From: Lawsonibacter hominis
GTDB taxonomy: Bacteria; Bacillota; Clostridia; Oscillospirales; Oscillospiraceae
Assembly: GCF_014287895.1 (NCBI RefSeq)
Contig: NZ_JACOPP010000006.1
Coordinates: 72,808-136,807 of the forward strand
Length of the DNA stretch: 64,000 bases
Direction: 5' to 3'
The notes beneath the pieces were generated by a model. That model saw only the letters and a program-made list of their open reading frames with translations. It ran no database searches and was not told the DNA's origin. Of this stretch, positions 8,627 through 15,988 are shown one piece after another. Numbering within the stretch: the stretch's first letter is position 1; every line of letters begins with the position of its first letter. The translations under genes and the position numbers were made by a program.

Positions 8627-8944
8627 ATGAGAACAGGGCTTACGAAGCAGGAAAAGACCACTGATATTTGGTTTGACGAGAAAGACCCCCTTATCCATAT
8701 CCGCACCCACAACACCGACCTCAAGAACAGGTTGACCGCCTATGCCGCAGCACACCCCGGCGAGTGCCGGCAGACCGACGCAGATCCGGAAACGGGCTGC
8801 ATGGAGTTTGAAATCCGCAAGGGGCGCTTCTCCTTTCGGCTGACCGCCCCATATAGCGAGGAACGCCGCAAGGCGGCAAGCGCGGCGGCGAAAAAGTGCG
8901 GCGTTCATAGAAAAGTTGCACATTTGTATGGAGACAGGAATTGA
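8627..8944 (+). CDS. Small conserved mobile-element protein
   Basis: 105 aa. AAAGGAG at 8616-8622 selects ATG 8627. The protein (EKTTDIWFDEKDPLIHIRTHN, then FEIRKGRFSFRLTAPYSEERR) belongs to a short family repeatedly found in Firmicutes integrative elements. Its role is unknown. The last ~69 bp of the gene region (8847-8915) are duplicated at 10351-10419 on the far side of the lipoprotein gene, pointing to rearrangement. Confidence 0.65.
   Translation: MRTGLTKQEKTTDIWFDEKDPLIHIRTHNTDLKNRLTAYAAAHPGECRQTDADPETGCMEFEIRKGRFSFRLTAPYSEERRKAASAAAKKCGVHRKVAHLYGDRN
8847..8915. repeat. 69-bp direct repeat, copy 1
   Basis: 3' part of the preceding gene. Copy 2 is at 10351-10419 with about ten scattered mismatches. 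The pair brackets the lipoprotein gene. Confidence 0.8.
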
Positions 8945-9036
8945 AAAGTTCGTGCCTTGCATGGTATAATCATATTGGATAGGTTTATCCGCGCAAAGCA
9001 AAAGATGATGATATGCCCGAAAGGAGGAAGCCTTTT

Positions 9037-10296
9037 ATGAAACGACTGCCAATTATTGTGCTGACGTTTGCGCTCTGCCTGCTGATAGCGGGCTGCGGCG
9101 CAAAGCCAAACGAGCCAGCCGACGGGGACTCTGCAAAAGCGGGGATCGTCGAGCGGATGGCAACGGTAAAAGCAGAGGAAATCAAATATATCTCATCATT
9201 CTTTTCTCGTGAGCATGTAAGCGCCGAAGACATGGCCTCCGTCCTCAATGCCGCAGCGGAACACCATAGCGAGCAGCCCGGTCAAGGCTTGGACCATTAT
9301 ACGATGGAGATATACCTCTCCGGGGGGCCTGACGCATATAACTCGTCTGACGAACACTTCGTTTTCTTTGCCGGATTGGATGAAAACCATATAAACGGCA
9401 TTTATTTCAACGGAAAAGGAGACAGCCATCGCATGAGCTTTGAGGACGAAACGCTCTACTGGCTGATCCGCAACGGTTACCGCACCGAAGTACAGGTAGA
9501 CAAAGACGCTTATGAATACCATCAGGCCATTCTTGACCAGCGGGCGCAGCGATTGGCCGCGCAGTGCGCCTCTCCCTCCCGAACGGATATCCTCACCGGC
9601 TATGAGGTTGTGCAGTTTTATCAAAAAGAAGTCCTTACGGATGAAAGCGGCAGCTACACGGTCTATTGCTGGGAACCCGCGTTTCTGACGGCTTCTCCCG
9701 ATGATATTCCGTGGGCGGGCGGAATGTATCTCGATGCGGACGGCAGGCTCTGCGCCTATGAGCAGTACACCTATTTTGTGACAAAAGGTGAATCCGGAGA
9801 CTTCCCGCCCTACCGTTTCCTGCCGTGGGATTTGTATAACGGAGAAACCGAAGAGGCGGGAAAAGAGCACGCTTTGCAGCGTATCCGGCAGGCGTTTGAA
9901 CCGGCGGTTCAGGCGCATTGGGCGGAGGATGTGTTGGTCGGCCTTTCCGATTACCACGAGGTTTCCGTCAGTACGGCAGAGCCGCTGGCCAGGGTGCTGC
10001 TTTCCTGCGAGTATGCCGTAAAGGACTTCAAGGTGCTGGGAATCGAGGCTTCTATGAGCAGCAGCCTATCGTTTTTCACAGAAGAGCTGTACGCTCTGGA
10101 CGAGCTGTCACCGGATCGTCCGCTGCTGCTGAATATGACATTCTATGGTCTGCTGCCGTATTACGGGGTATCCTACGTCGATGACAGCGGCGAAACCATA
10201 AGCTATTCCATCAATATGAGCGGCAAAGACGGCTCTGTGATTTTAACCGAGTTTTTACCGTGCACACAGTGCGGTACAGTCTCGAACGGTCGATAA
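9037..10296 (+). CDS. Secreted lipoprotein of unknown function (element cargo)
   Basis: 419 aa. Signal peptide with lipobox LIAGC at ~19 (hydrophobic PIIVLTFALCLLIAGC), so the mature protein is membrane-anchored outside the cell. AAAGGAGG at 9020-9027 picks the ATG at 9037. The mature part is acidic, rich in Tyr and Trp (SGSYTVYCWEPAF, YGLLPYYGVSYVD), and I recognise no catalytic motif. A strong terminator follows at 10308. It lies between two copies of a 69-bp repeat, suggesting it was acquired as cargo. Confidence 0.75.
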   Translation: MKRLPIIVLTFALCLLIAGCGAKPNEPADGDSAKAGIVERMATVKAEEIKYISSFFSREHVSAEDMASVLNAAAEHHSEQPGQGLDHYTMEIYLSGGPDAYNSSDEHFVFFAGLDENHINGIYFNGKGDSHRMSFEDETLYWLIRNGYRTEVQVDKDAYEYHQAILDQRAQRLAAQCASPSRTDILTGYEVVQFYQKEVLTDESGSYTVYCWEPAFLTASPDDIPWAGGMYLDADGRLCAYEQYTYFVTKGESGDFPPYRFLPWDLYNGETEEAGKEHALQRIRQAFEPAVQAHWAEDVLVGLSDYHEVSVSTAEPLARVLLSCEYAVKDFKVLGIEASMSSSLSFFTEELYALDELSPDRPLLLNMTFYGLLPYYGVSYVDDSGETISYSINMSGKDGSVILTEFLPCTQCGTVSNGR

Positions 10297-10307
10297 TCAA
10301 AAACACC

Positions 10308-10341
10308 AAAGCGCAATCGACGAAAATCGGTTGCGCTTTTT
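10308..10341 (+). terminator. Rho-independent terminator after lipoprotein gene
   Basis: AAAGCGCAATCGA pairs with TCGGTTGCGCTTTTT around a CGAAAA loop. Confidence 0.8.
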
Positions 10342-10350
10342 CATTGCCTT

Positions 10351-10419
10351 CCCCATACAGCGCAGAACGCCGCAGGGCGGCAAGCGAGGCAGCGAAAAAG
10401 TGCGGCGTTCATGGAAAAG
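10351..10419. repeat. 69-bp direct repeat, copy 2
   Basis: Non-coding copy of the segment at 8847-8915. It retains the GAACGCCGCA..GGCGGCAAGCG..GAAAAAGTGCGGCGTTCAT pattern but has no start codon, so it is a relic of the 105-aa gene. Confidence 0.8.
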
Positions 10420-10444
10420 ACGCCGGACGGTAAGATAATTGCGC

Positions 10445-10490
10445 TTGACAAGTTTACTTGGCAACGATATAATAATGACAAGAAAACTTG
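10445..10490 (+). promoter_or_regulatory. Sigma-A promoter with twin palindromic operators
   Basis: TTGACA (10445-10450), 17 bp, TATAAT (10468-10473). CAAGTTTACTTG (10449-10460) overlaps the -35/spacer and CAAGAAAACTTG (10479-10490) lies at the expected start site. Likely autoregulation by the XRE protein encoded at 10837. Confidence 0.75.
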
Positions 10491-10510
10491 GAAAGGGGCG
10501 ATTCTGTTCA

Positions 10511-10840
10511 ATGAATAAAGAGAATATTTTGGAAAGCAGCCGCAGAGAGAACAAAAACAGGGATTTGGCGGAGATGGAAGTAACCGCGCAGGCAGGAAAT
10601 ATTGCCGGTCGTGTCGGTGCTGCGGTCTGCGTTGTTCTCACGCTTATCTTTCGTATCTTTACAAAAACATACTTTCTGAGTCCGTGGGTTGTTTATTTTA
10701 GCATCCTTACCACCCACACTCTTGTAAAGTATGCAAGGCTAAAGAGAAAAACCGACTTGATCCTCGCTATTCTCTATTTGGCGATGTGCCTCACGTTTTT
10801 TGCCTTTTTTATCCTGCGGCTTGTGGAGGTCAAGGAATGA
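10511..10840 (+). CDS. Small membrane protein (DUF6442-like)
   Basis: 109 aa with a polar N-terminal segment (~1-25, NKENILESSRRENKNRDLAEME) and three hydrophobic segments at roughly 32-50, 55-72 and 82-102. The family typically precedes a small XRE regulator, as here: the stop overlaps the regulator start in ATGA. The operon promoter carries two CAAGnnnnCTTG palindromes. Function unknown; a role in membrane stress or immunity is only a guess. Confidence 0.7.
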   Translation: MNKENILESSRRENKNRDLAEMEVTAQAGNIAGRVGAAVCVVLTLIFRIFTKTYFLSPWVVYFSILTTHTLVKYARLKRKTDLILAILYLAMCLTFFAFFILRLVEVKE

Positions 10841-11043
10841 ATGACGAGCTGAAATTGAAAAACAACCTCAAGGAAGCACGCGCAGAGAAAAAGCTATCCC
10901 AAACACAACTGGCGGAAATGATTGGTGTATCGAGAAACACAATCAGTTCCATTGAAACGGGGCAATTCAATCCGACCGCAAAGCTGGCATTGATCCTTTG
11001 CATTGCTCTGGACAAGAAATTTGAAGAACTGTTTTACTTTTAA
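10837..11043 (+). CDS. Small XRE-family regulator
   Basis: 68 aa, essentially one helix-turn-helix (LKEARAEKKLSQTQLAEMIGVSRNTISSIETG). GGAGG upstream at 10825-10829 and a 4-bp overlap with the previous gene imply coupled translation. Similar to the compact regulators that repress their own operon together with small membrane proteins. The palindromes at 10449 and 10479 are its probable binding sites. Confidence 0.85.
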   Translation: MNDELKLKNNLKEARAEKKLSQTQLAEMIGVSRNTISSIETGQFNPTAKLALILCIALDKKFEELFYF

Positions 11044-11054
11044 GGAGGAAGCGA

Positions 11055-11357
11055 ATGGATAATATCGCTCTGTTGATTTTAGGTGTGTTCATCTCTTTCC
11101 TTGGGATCGTGAACATAATGGGAAATATTAGCACAATACATTCCTACAACCGAAGAAGGGTCAAGGAAGAAGATGTACCGAAGTATGGGAGAGCCGTCGG
11201 TACAGGTACACTTATCATCGGTGCATCTTTGATAGCGGCATTTGTCACAGCTTTCTGGAGTGAAAAGGCAATGTCTTTCATTGTTATTCCGGCGCTCGTC
11301 ATCGGCTTGGGATTTATCTTGTATGCACAGTTCAAGTACAATAAGGGAATCTTTTAA
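11055..11357 (+). CDS. Small membrane protein (DUF3784-like)
   Basis: 100 aa with three hydrophobic segments (~4-24, 48-66, 72-92) and a basic loop (SYNRRRVKEEDVPKYG) after the first. It has AAGGAGG at 11042-11048 and starts 11 bp after the XRE gene. The loop sequence matches the DUF3784 style (conserved Y..R..v..d..kY). Third gene of the regulator/membrane-protein operon; function unknown. Confidence 0.7.
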   Translation: MDNIALLILGVFISFLGIVNIMGNISTIHSYNRRRVKEEDVPKYGRAVGTGTLIIGASLIAAFVTAFWSEKAMSFIVIPALVIGLGFILYAQFKYNKGIF

Positions 11358-11396
11358 GAGTAATCTTGCAAAGTAATTCAACAAACTTGAATCTGA

Positions 11397-11428
11397 CGGG
11401 CAGGCACAGTCTGTGCTTGCCCGCCTTG
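11397..11428 (+). terminator. Rho-independent terminator of the XRE/membrane-protein operon
   Basis: CGGGCAGGCACAG pairs with CTGTGCTTGCCCG, followed by CCTTGTTT. Confidence 0.7.
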
Positions 11429-11527
11429 TTTGCCAAACAGCGAAACGGGCGGCGGCAGTCAATGGCGCGAAGCGTTCATCTTGACCATTGACAGACGCAA
11501 CCCGTTGCGCTATATTCTTCCCGTCAG

Positions 11528-11773
11528 CTATCGAGGGGGGTCGTAATCTGTCACGGCGTTCAGGTAGGCTTCGGGATCGCCATTCAAAACCAGATCGGCA
11601 TACGCAAGTGGATCATTGTAAATCAGATAATCCAGCTCTGACCGCTGGAAGCGGTTATCGGCAACTTCGTTTTCAACGGCGGTGCAGTCAATGGAAAGCT
11701 GGCTTCCATCATCAAAAACCAATTCTACGCAGGCTGTGTCTATGTTGAATTGACAGGATATAAGTTTGCTCAT
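11528..11773 (-). CDS. Small conserved protein (DUF6061-like)
   Basis: 81 aa from the ATG at 11773, which is better spaced from GGAGG than the ATG at 11779. Acidic, soluble (ACVELVFDDGSQLSIDC..., SELDYLIYNDPLAYADLVLNG). Short proteins of this kind are frequent in Firmicutes integrative elements. Function unknown. It is convergent with the XRE operon and the last clear gene before the right end of the element. Confidence 0.6.
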   Translation of the reverse strand: MSKLISCQFNIDTACVELVFDDGSQLSIDCTAVENEVADNRFQRSELDYLIYNDPLAYADLVLNGDPEAYLNAVTDYDPPR

Positions 11774-11779
11774 GGTCAT

Positions 11780-12029
11780 ACCTCCAAGATGTTTTTTGAG
11801 GTGAATCAGACGGTCAATTCCGGGTGATTATTGGCGGGAATCATATCGAAACCTGCCGCAAATCATTCAAAATAAGTCGTTGCGAACGGTTAGTACGTAT
11901 AAAATAGCTGGCTACAAAACGGCTACAAAATTCGTAAGGAACCTATGTACAGCCCGAAATACGTGGATTATTTGGACGAAAAGCGTATCGAGAGTGCATT
12001 TTATAACCCTAAATCAAAGCTCAAGACTT
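11780..12029. other. Right-end region of the element, mostly non-coding
   Basis: Contains the right-hand TGGCTACAAAACGGCTACAAAA arm-type repeats (11909-11930) and a possible 28-codon frame (ATG 11945, stop overlapping attR at 12029-12031) preceded by AAGGA. I see no other gene. Confidence 0.5.
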
Positions 12030-12041
12030 GAGTGGGAGTAA
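12030..12041 (+). repeat. attR of the guaA-integrated element
   Basis: GAGTGGGAGTAA, one mismatch from the guaA end at 3025-3036. To its right the sequence returns to chromosomal-type composition. Confidence 0.7.
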
Positions 12042-12120
12042 GCGTAGCCGGAGAATGCCGGATGGAGCCGAAGAATAGTTTGCAGATGGATAAGGCGTCT
12101 GAACAGGGGAGGGGATATTC

Positions 12121-12660
12121 ATGTATTATACGGCGCGCTATTGGTCTCCAGTGGGGCCGCTTCTGCTGGCGGGCAGGGAAGACGGCCTGATAGGGCTGTG
12201 GCTGGAGGGACAAAAGTATTTTGGAGCCGGTTTGCCGGAGCAGCGGGAGCAGCGGGAGGATCTTCCCATCCTGCGCAGTGCAAAGGAATGGCTGGATCGG
12301 TATTTTGCAGGAGACCGGCCTGCAATTGCAGAACTCGCCCTTGCGCCGGCCGGCAGTCCCTTTCGTCAGGGCGTTTGGCGCATCCTGTGCGAGATCCCCT
12401 ATGGCCAGGTGACCACCTACGCGGCCATCGCAAAGCAGATGGCGGAGCGCATGCAGCGCAAGACCATGTCCGCGCAGGCAGTCGGCGGTGCGGTGGGACA
12501 TAACCCGATTTCCATCATCATCCCTTGTCACCGGGTGGTCGGAACGAATGGGAGCTTGACCGGTTATGCCGGCGGCGTCGACAAAAAACGCAGGCTGCTG
12601 GAATGGGAGGGCGCCGACCTTTCCAGACTGTCGGCTCCCGCCGGAGAAGCCGCGCGATAG
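12121..12660 (+). CDS. ogt: Methylated-DNA--protein-cysteine methyltransferase
   Basis: 179 aa. It repairs O6-alkylguanine by moving the alkyl group to its own cysteine, visible in IIPCHRVVG near residue 141. The helix-turn-helix region (FRQGVWRILCEIPYGQVTTYAAIAKQ) and AVGGAVGHNP precede it, as in the family. The N-terminal ribonuclease-like half is degenerate, as usual. GGGGAGGGG at 12108-12116 is the ribosome site. First chromosomal gene after the element and convergent with cdd. Confidence 0.95.
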   Translation: MYYTARYWSPVGPLLLAGREDGLIGLWLEGQKYFGAGLPEQREQREDLPILRSAKEWLDRYFAGDRPAIAELALAPAGSPFRQGVWRILCEIPYGQVTTYAAIAKQMAERMQRKTMSAQAVGGAVGHNPISIIIPCHRVVGTNGSLTGYAGGVDKKRRLLEWEGADLSRLSAPAGEAAR

Positions 12661-12687
12661 CGGCCCCCGGCGGGACTGCGCCTGGAG

Positions 12688-13095
12688 TCATCGCGGCGCC
12701 TTGTCCAGTGATTTTGGCCCGAAGCTGTGGGGCAAGAGCTCGGACAAGGAGCAGGAGACGAACGTATGATCGCCCCGGGCGACCAGCAGCCGGAGCGCGG
12801 GTGCAAATTCGCTGAGCATCTGACGGCAGGCTCCGCAGGGCCAGCAGTAATCAGCGGCGGCGCCTACCACGGCAAGACGGATAAAATCATCCCGGTGCCC
12901 TTCGCTGACCGCTTTTACCAGTGCGGTACGCTCGGCGCAGATGGTAGAGCCGTAGGCGGCGTTCTCCACATTGCATCCGGTATAAACGTCCCCGCCGGCA
13001 CACTCCAGCGCGGCCCCCACTGGAAAGCCCGAGTAGGGCACATAGGCATGCTTCAGCATTGTAAAGGCAAGCTCCACCAATTCCTGGTCTGTCAT
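12688..13095 (-). CDS. cdd: Cytidine deaminase
   Basis: 135 aa. Deaminates cytidine and deoxycytidine to the uridine forms in pyrimidine salvage. The zinc site is complete: ENAAYGSTICAERTAL carries the first Cys and catalytic Glu, and WPCGACRQ the other two Cys. The substrate motif (YVPYSGFPVGAA) is near residue 20. AAGGAGG lies 7 nt upstream of the start. The C-terminal tail (SLSELLPHSFGPKSL) is typical of the tetrameric form. Confidence 0.96.
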   Translation of the reverse strand: MTDQELVELAFTMLKHAYVPYSGFPVGAALECAGGDVYTGCNVENAAYGSTICAERTALVKAVSEGHRDDFIRLAVVGAAADYCWPCGACRQMLSEFAPALRLLVARGDHTFVSCSLSELLPHSFGPKSLDKAPR

Positions 13096-13120
13096 CGAAA
13101 AACCTCCTTGCTCCTAAAAC

Positions 13121-13153
13121 GGCCTCGCATGGGATATCCATGCGAGGCCATTT
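13121..13153 (-). terminator. Terminator hairpin between MFS and cdd genes
   Basis: Perfect 12-bp stem (13121-13132 with 13138-13149) with T runs on both strands. It ends the MFS transcript. Confidence 0.7.
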
Positions 13154-13166
13154 TAGCATGTTTTTC

Positions 13167-14384
13167 TCAGGACTTCAACTTATCACAGTTGCGTACGGCG
13201 GGCAGAGCCAGACCCAGCACGCCGCAGAAAAGGGTGACGACGCCAGACAGCAGAAACCAAACGGTGATGCCGGTGCGGTCGGCCAGCAGAGCGGTGGCGA
13301 CCAGTCCAACGGGGGATGCCAGCGTCATGATGGCCCCGGACAGGCCGAGCACCCGCCCCAGAAATTCCGGCGCGACCTTTTCTTGGATCAGAGCCATAAA
13401 GACCGAATTGAAGAAGGGGCAGGTCAGCCCCATGAACAGGGAGAGGACGGCAAAGGTCCAGAAGGCGGTGGGAGGCAGCAGGCCGGTGGCCACCAGAACG
13501 ACGCCCAGGGCGAAGATGGAGCTGAGCATAGTCGCCATCTTATCCCGAAAACCGCCCCAGAGCCCCAGGATCACGGAGCCTGCCAGCATTCCAATGGAGA
13601 AAGCGGTCTCCACGACCGCGGCGGAGGCGGTATCTCCGCCGAAGTACTGCATGCTCATAAGGGGGAACAGGGCGGACACCGGCATGAAGGCTACGGAAAA
13701 AAGCGCGCAAATCAGGCAGAGCTCCCACAGCCAGCGGTGCGAACGCAGTACTGCAAACCCCTCTTTCGTGTCCCGCCAGATACGCAGGCGCTGCTCCGGC
13801 TGTCCCACACGCAGTACAGGCAGGCGTGCGAAAAGCAGTCCGCCGATGGCAAAAAGTGCTCCCAGCGTATCCGTCAGAATGATCCAATGGAGCGGCAGAG
13901 CGGCATACAGCGCGGCGGCCAGAGCAGGGGAGAGCAGCATAGAGACCGTCTGGATGCCATGGCTCCAACCGGCGCAGCGGGTCAATGCGTCCGGCGGTGC
14001 GATCAGAGGCGTTACCGCCTGAATGCAGGGCGCGTGAAACGCGCCGCCTACGCTGCGCAGGGCCAGCACCAGAATAATGGGGCCGGGGGTCAGGGGCACG
14101 GCGGCGGCCGCCAGCGCCAGTGCCAGGGACAGCAGGCCGATGGCGCCGTCTGCAGCGGCCATAAGGAAGCGCCGGTCAAACCGGTCGGCAAAGGCCCCGG
14201 TAAACAGGGATAGAATGCCCTGGGGCAGCAGAGCGGCGATGGTGGCCGCCGACAAGACGGCGGAGGAGCCGGTCTGATCGGTAAGGTACCAGATCAGGGC
14301 GTATTGAGAGACCATGCTGGTGAGGATCGAGAGGGCCTGCCCGACCCAGAGGGTGACAAATTTTTGCTTCCAGTGTGGTATCAT
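13167..14384 (-). CDS. MFS transporter (MefA/macrolide-exporter-like)
   Basis: 405 aa with ~12 hydrophobic segments. Opening FVTLWVGQALSILTSMVSQYALIWYLT is typical of the Mef/EnterobactinS-like MFS branch, and the loop GAFADRFDRRFLM is the signature between helices 2 and 3. It probably exports small hydrophobic compounds by proton antiport; the substrate cannot be told. A sigma-A promoter lies just upstream on the minus strand. Monocistronic. Confidence 0.85.
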   Translation of the reverse strand: MIPHWKQKFVTLWVGQALSILTSMVSQYALIWYLTDQTGSSAVLSAATIAALLPQGILSLFTGAFADRFDRRFLMAAADGAIGLLSLALALAAAAVPLTPGPIILVLALRSVGGAFHAPCIQAVTPLIAPPDALTRCAGWSHGIQTVSMLLSPALAAALYAALPLHWIILTDTLGALFAIGGLLFARLPVLRVGQPEQRLRIWRDTKEGFAVLRSHRWLWELCLICALFSVAFMPVSALFPLMSMQYFGGDTASAAVVETAFSIGMLAGSVILGLWGGFRDKMATMLSSIFALGVVLVATGLLPPTAFWTFAVLSLFMGLTCPFFNSVFMALIQEKVAPEFLGRVLGLSGAIMTLASPVGLVATALLADRTGITVWFLLSGVVTLFCGVLGLALPAVRNCDKLKS

Positions 14385-14423
14385 ACACTCACATTCCTTT
14401 CCCAGCCGCGGTAAAGGAATAAA

Positions 14424-14452
14424 ATTTTACCACACCAGCGCCCGGCTGTCAA
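14424..14452 (-). promoter_or_regulatory. Sigma-A promoter of the MFS gene
   Basis: Minus strand TTGACA (14447-14452), 17 bp, TAAAAT (14424-14429). Confidence 0.75.
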
Positions 14453-14509
14453 GCGAAAGCAGTGGGAGGCTATTCATAATTTTGTATGGAACACGAATGG
14501 AAAGGACAC

Positions 14510-14538
14510 TTGACATTATGTAATTTATATGATATGGT
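14510..14538 (+). promoter_or_regulatory. Sigma-A promoter of the XRE/DUF2178 pair
   Basis: TTGACA (14510-14515), 17 bp, TATGGT (14533-14538), ~45 bp before the start codon. Confidence 0.6.
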
Positions 14539-14585
14539 TCAGACATGGAAAGGAAGCTTTCCGTTCAAGAAGGGAGGTTGGGAAA

Positions 14586-14789
14586 ATGAAAAATAGACTG
14601 GAAGAATTAAGGAAGAACCGAGGCATTAAACAAGAGGAATTAGCCTCAGTACTTGAAGTATCCCGTCAAACGATAGGTTCTCTTGAAAACGGGCGCTATA
14701 ATCCCTCCATTCTTCTGGCTTTCAAAATCGCAAATTTTTTTGGAATGAGTATTGAAGAAATCTTTATTTATGAGGAGGATGCAAAATGA
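14586..14789 (+). CDS. Small XRE-family regulator
   Basis: 67 aa, a single helix-turn-helix (LEELRKNRGIKQEELASVLEVSRQTIGSLENGRYNPS). GGGAGG at 14573-14578 selects the ATG. Its stop overlaps the next start (ATGA), so it is coupled to the membrane protein that follows. The DNA here is strikingly AT-rich compared with the neighbours, suggesting recent acquisition. Confidence 0.85.
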   Translation: MKNRLEELRKNRGIKQEELASVLEVSRQTIGSLENGRYNPSILLAFKIANFFGMSIEEIFIYEEDAK

Positions 14790-15214
14790 AAAATACAAAA
14801 CATTGGCTCATCACTGGAAGTGGCATTGCTTTATTGGCAGTTGGTTTTTTCCTTATGAAAAATATAGACAATTCCAACAACTTCCTGATGAACCTGCCTT
14901 ATGTATTCGTAGGAATTGGTTCTGGCGTTTTTGGGTCTGGCATGGGTAGTATTGTTACAAGTAGAACCTTAAAAAAACACCCAGAAACACAGAGGGTGCT
15001 GGAAATTGAGAAAAAAGATGAACGAAATATTGCAATTTCTAATCGTGCGAAGGCAAAAGCTTATGATGCTATGACATTCGTATTTGGTGCGCTGATGGTC
15101 TCCTTCGCACTGATGGGGATTGAACTGGTTGCTGTATTGCTTTTGGTGTTTTCGTACTTGTTTGTCCACGGCTATGGAATTTATTATCGTTGCAAATACG
15201 ATAGAGAAATGTAA
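14786..15214 (+). CDS. Membrane protein (DUF2178-like)
   Basis: 142 aa, four hydrophobic segments (~8-26, 36-58, 92-112, 114-132) with a cytoplasmic polar region (RTLKKHPETQRVLEIEKKDERN, then NRAKAKAYDAM) between the second and third, characteristic of the DUF2178 pattern. Partner of the XRE regulator it overlaps. Function unknown; such pairs are common in Firmicutes and Archaea. Confidence 0.7.
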   Translation: MKNTKHWLITGSGIALLAVGFFLMKNIDNSNNFLMNLPYVFVGIGSGVFGSGMGSIVTSRTLKKHPETQRVLEIEKKDERNIAISNRAKAKAYDAMTFVFGALMVSFALMGIELVAVLLLVFSYLFVHGYGIYYRCKYDREM

Positions 15215-15259
15215 AAAAATACAGAGGTAGGTTTTATGCCTGTCTTTGTATTTTTTGAA
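15212..15259 (+). terminator. Terminator after the XRE/DUF2178 pair
   Basis: AAAAATACAGAGGTAGG pairs with CCTGTCTTTGTATTTTTT (two mismatches). Confidence 0.65.
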
Positions 15260-15466
15260 TGGAAACAGCGGAAATAGTATTGTTCAAACGATTTTTGGGA
15301 TATTAAAATTTTCCTTAAACCCACCGTGTTTTACGGATAGCCCAGTGGGCGTCCCTTTTACGCTATTTGTGCATGCTTAAAATCTCCGGCAATTTGACTA
15401 TACATTGAAAAATATTTGCTTGCATGCTAAAATGCCCATAAGCATAGCAGTGTAATAAATTCCGAT

Positions 15467-15844
15467 TTATCGTTTCATCCCATATTCGTCGAAATTCTGT
15501 TTTAACGCCCTTTCTGTAAAAACAAGAGGAAGACACATCACAGCACATTGCAATAGTACGATAATGCCTCCGGTCCATCCGATCGTATCAATCTCCTTGT
15601 GGAATACAAGTGCCATTACGATAACGGAAGGTATGGTTGTCACTATCCCTGTCAAAAGCCAAATACGTCCTGCATGTTGATGGGCAAACATCCAAGTGTC
15701 CATATTTTTCATAGACATCGATGTTCTGTACCCATAAAAGGCATTTATGTTTTTTGGCGGCTTCTTTATAAAAATCGTCCCGAACGCGATCATTGTCAGA
15801 GGAATTAGTAACGTCATTACCAGCATGAATATCCAAAATCCCAT
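15467..15844 (-). CDS. SdpI-family membrane protein
   Basis: 125 aa with three hydrophobic segments (~2-25, 60-80, 88-110). The segment NINAFYGYRTSMSMKNMDTW matches the conserved G-Y-R-T..S..N..TW core of the SdpI C-terminal domain. The Bacillus SdpI prototype gives immunity to the SdpC killing factor and acts as a receptor, but most homologues are uncharacterised. AT-rich like the adjacent XRE pair and convergent with it; no toxin gene is visible nearby. Confidence 0.75.
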   Translation of the reverse strand: MGFWIFMLVMTLLIPLTMIAFGTIFIKKPPKNINAFYGYRTSMSMKNMDTWMFAHQHAGRIWLLTGIVTTIPSVIVMALVFHKEIDTIGWTGGIIVLLQCAVMCLPLVFTERALKQNFDEYGMKR

Positions 15845-15956
15845 CGTTCCGACCCTTTACAAATCAGGATTTGTAAGGAGCAGTCTCATTTTTTGAGGCT
15901 GCCCCTGGTTCTTTTGACGAATGGTACCCGAAAAGCAAAAATAAGGTAAAGGGATC

Positions 15957-15986
15957 ACTGGGCCCGGCCGAAAGCCGGGCCCAGTG
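15957..15986 (-). terminator. Terminator hairpin after the deacetylase gene
   Basis: CACTGGGCCCGGC pairs with GCCGGGCCCAGTG, starting a few bases past the stop at 15989. Confidence 0.6.
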
Positions 15987-15988
15987 CT

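Larger units (their letters stand above)
3025..12041 (+). mobile_element. Integrative mobilizable element inserted in the 3' end of guaA
   Basis: About 9 kb bounded by GAGTGGGAATAA (guaA 3' end, 3025-3036) and GAGTGGGAGTAA (12030-12041). GC content is visibly lower than in the flanks. Contents: tyrosine integrase next to the left end, divergent XRE regulator and Xis-like gene, RepA-like AAA ATPase, candidate oriT, MobV relaxase, cargo lipoprotein, XRE/membrane-protein module. Repeats of TGGCTACAAA lie just inside both ends and look like integrase arm sites. No type IV secretion genes are present, so transfer would need a helper. The 3' end of guaA is a known integration target for genomic islands. 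Exact termini are inferred from the repeat. Confidence 0.85.

Noticed and set aside
11945..12031. 28-codon frame across the right att site
   Set aside because: It has AAGGA before the start but would span the element/chromosome junction; without conservation it is not claimed as a gene.
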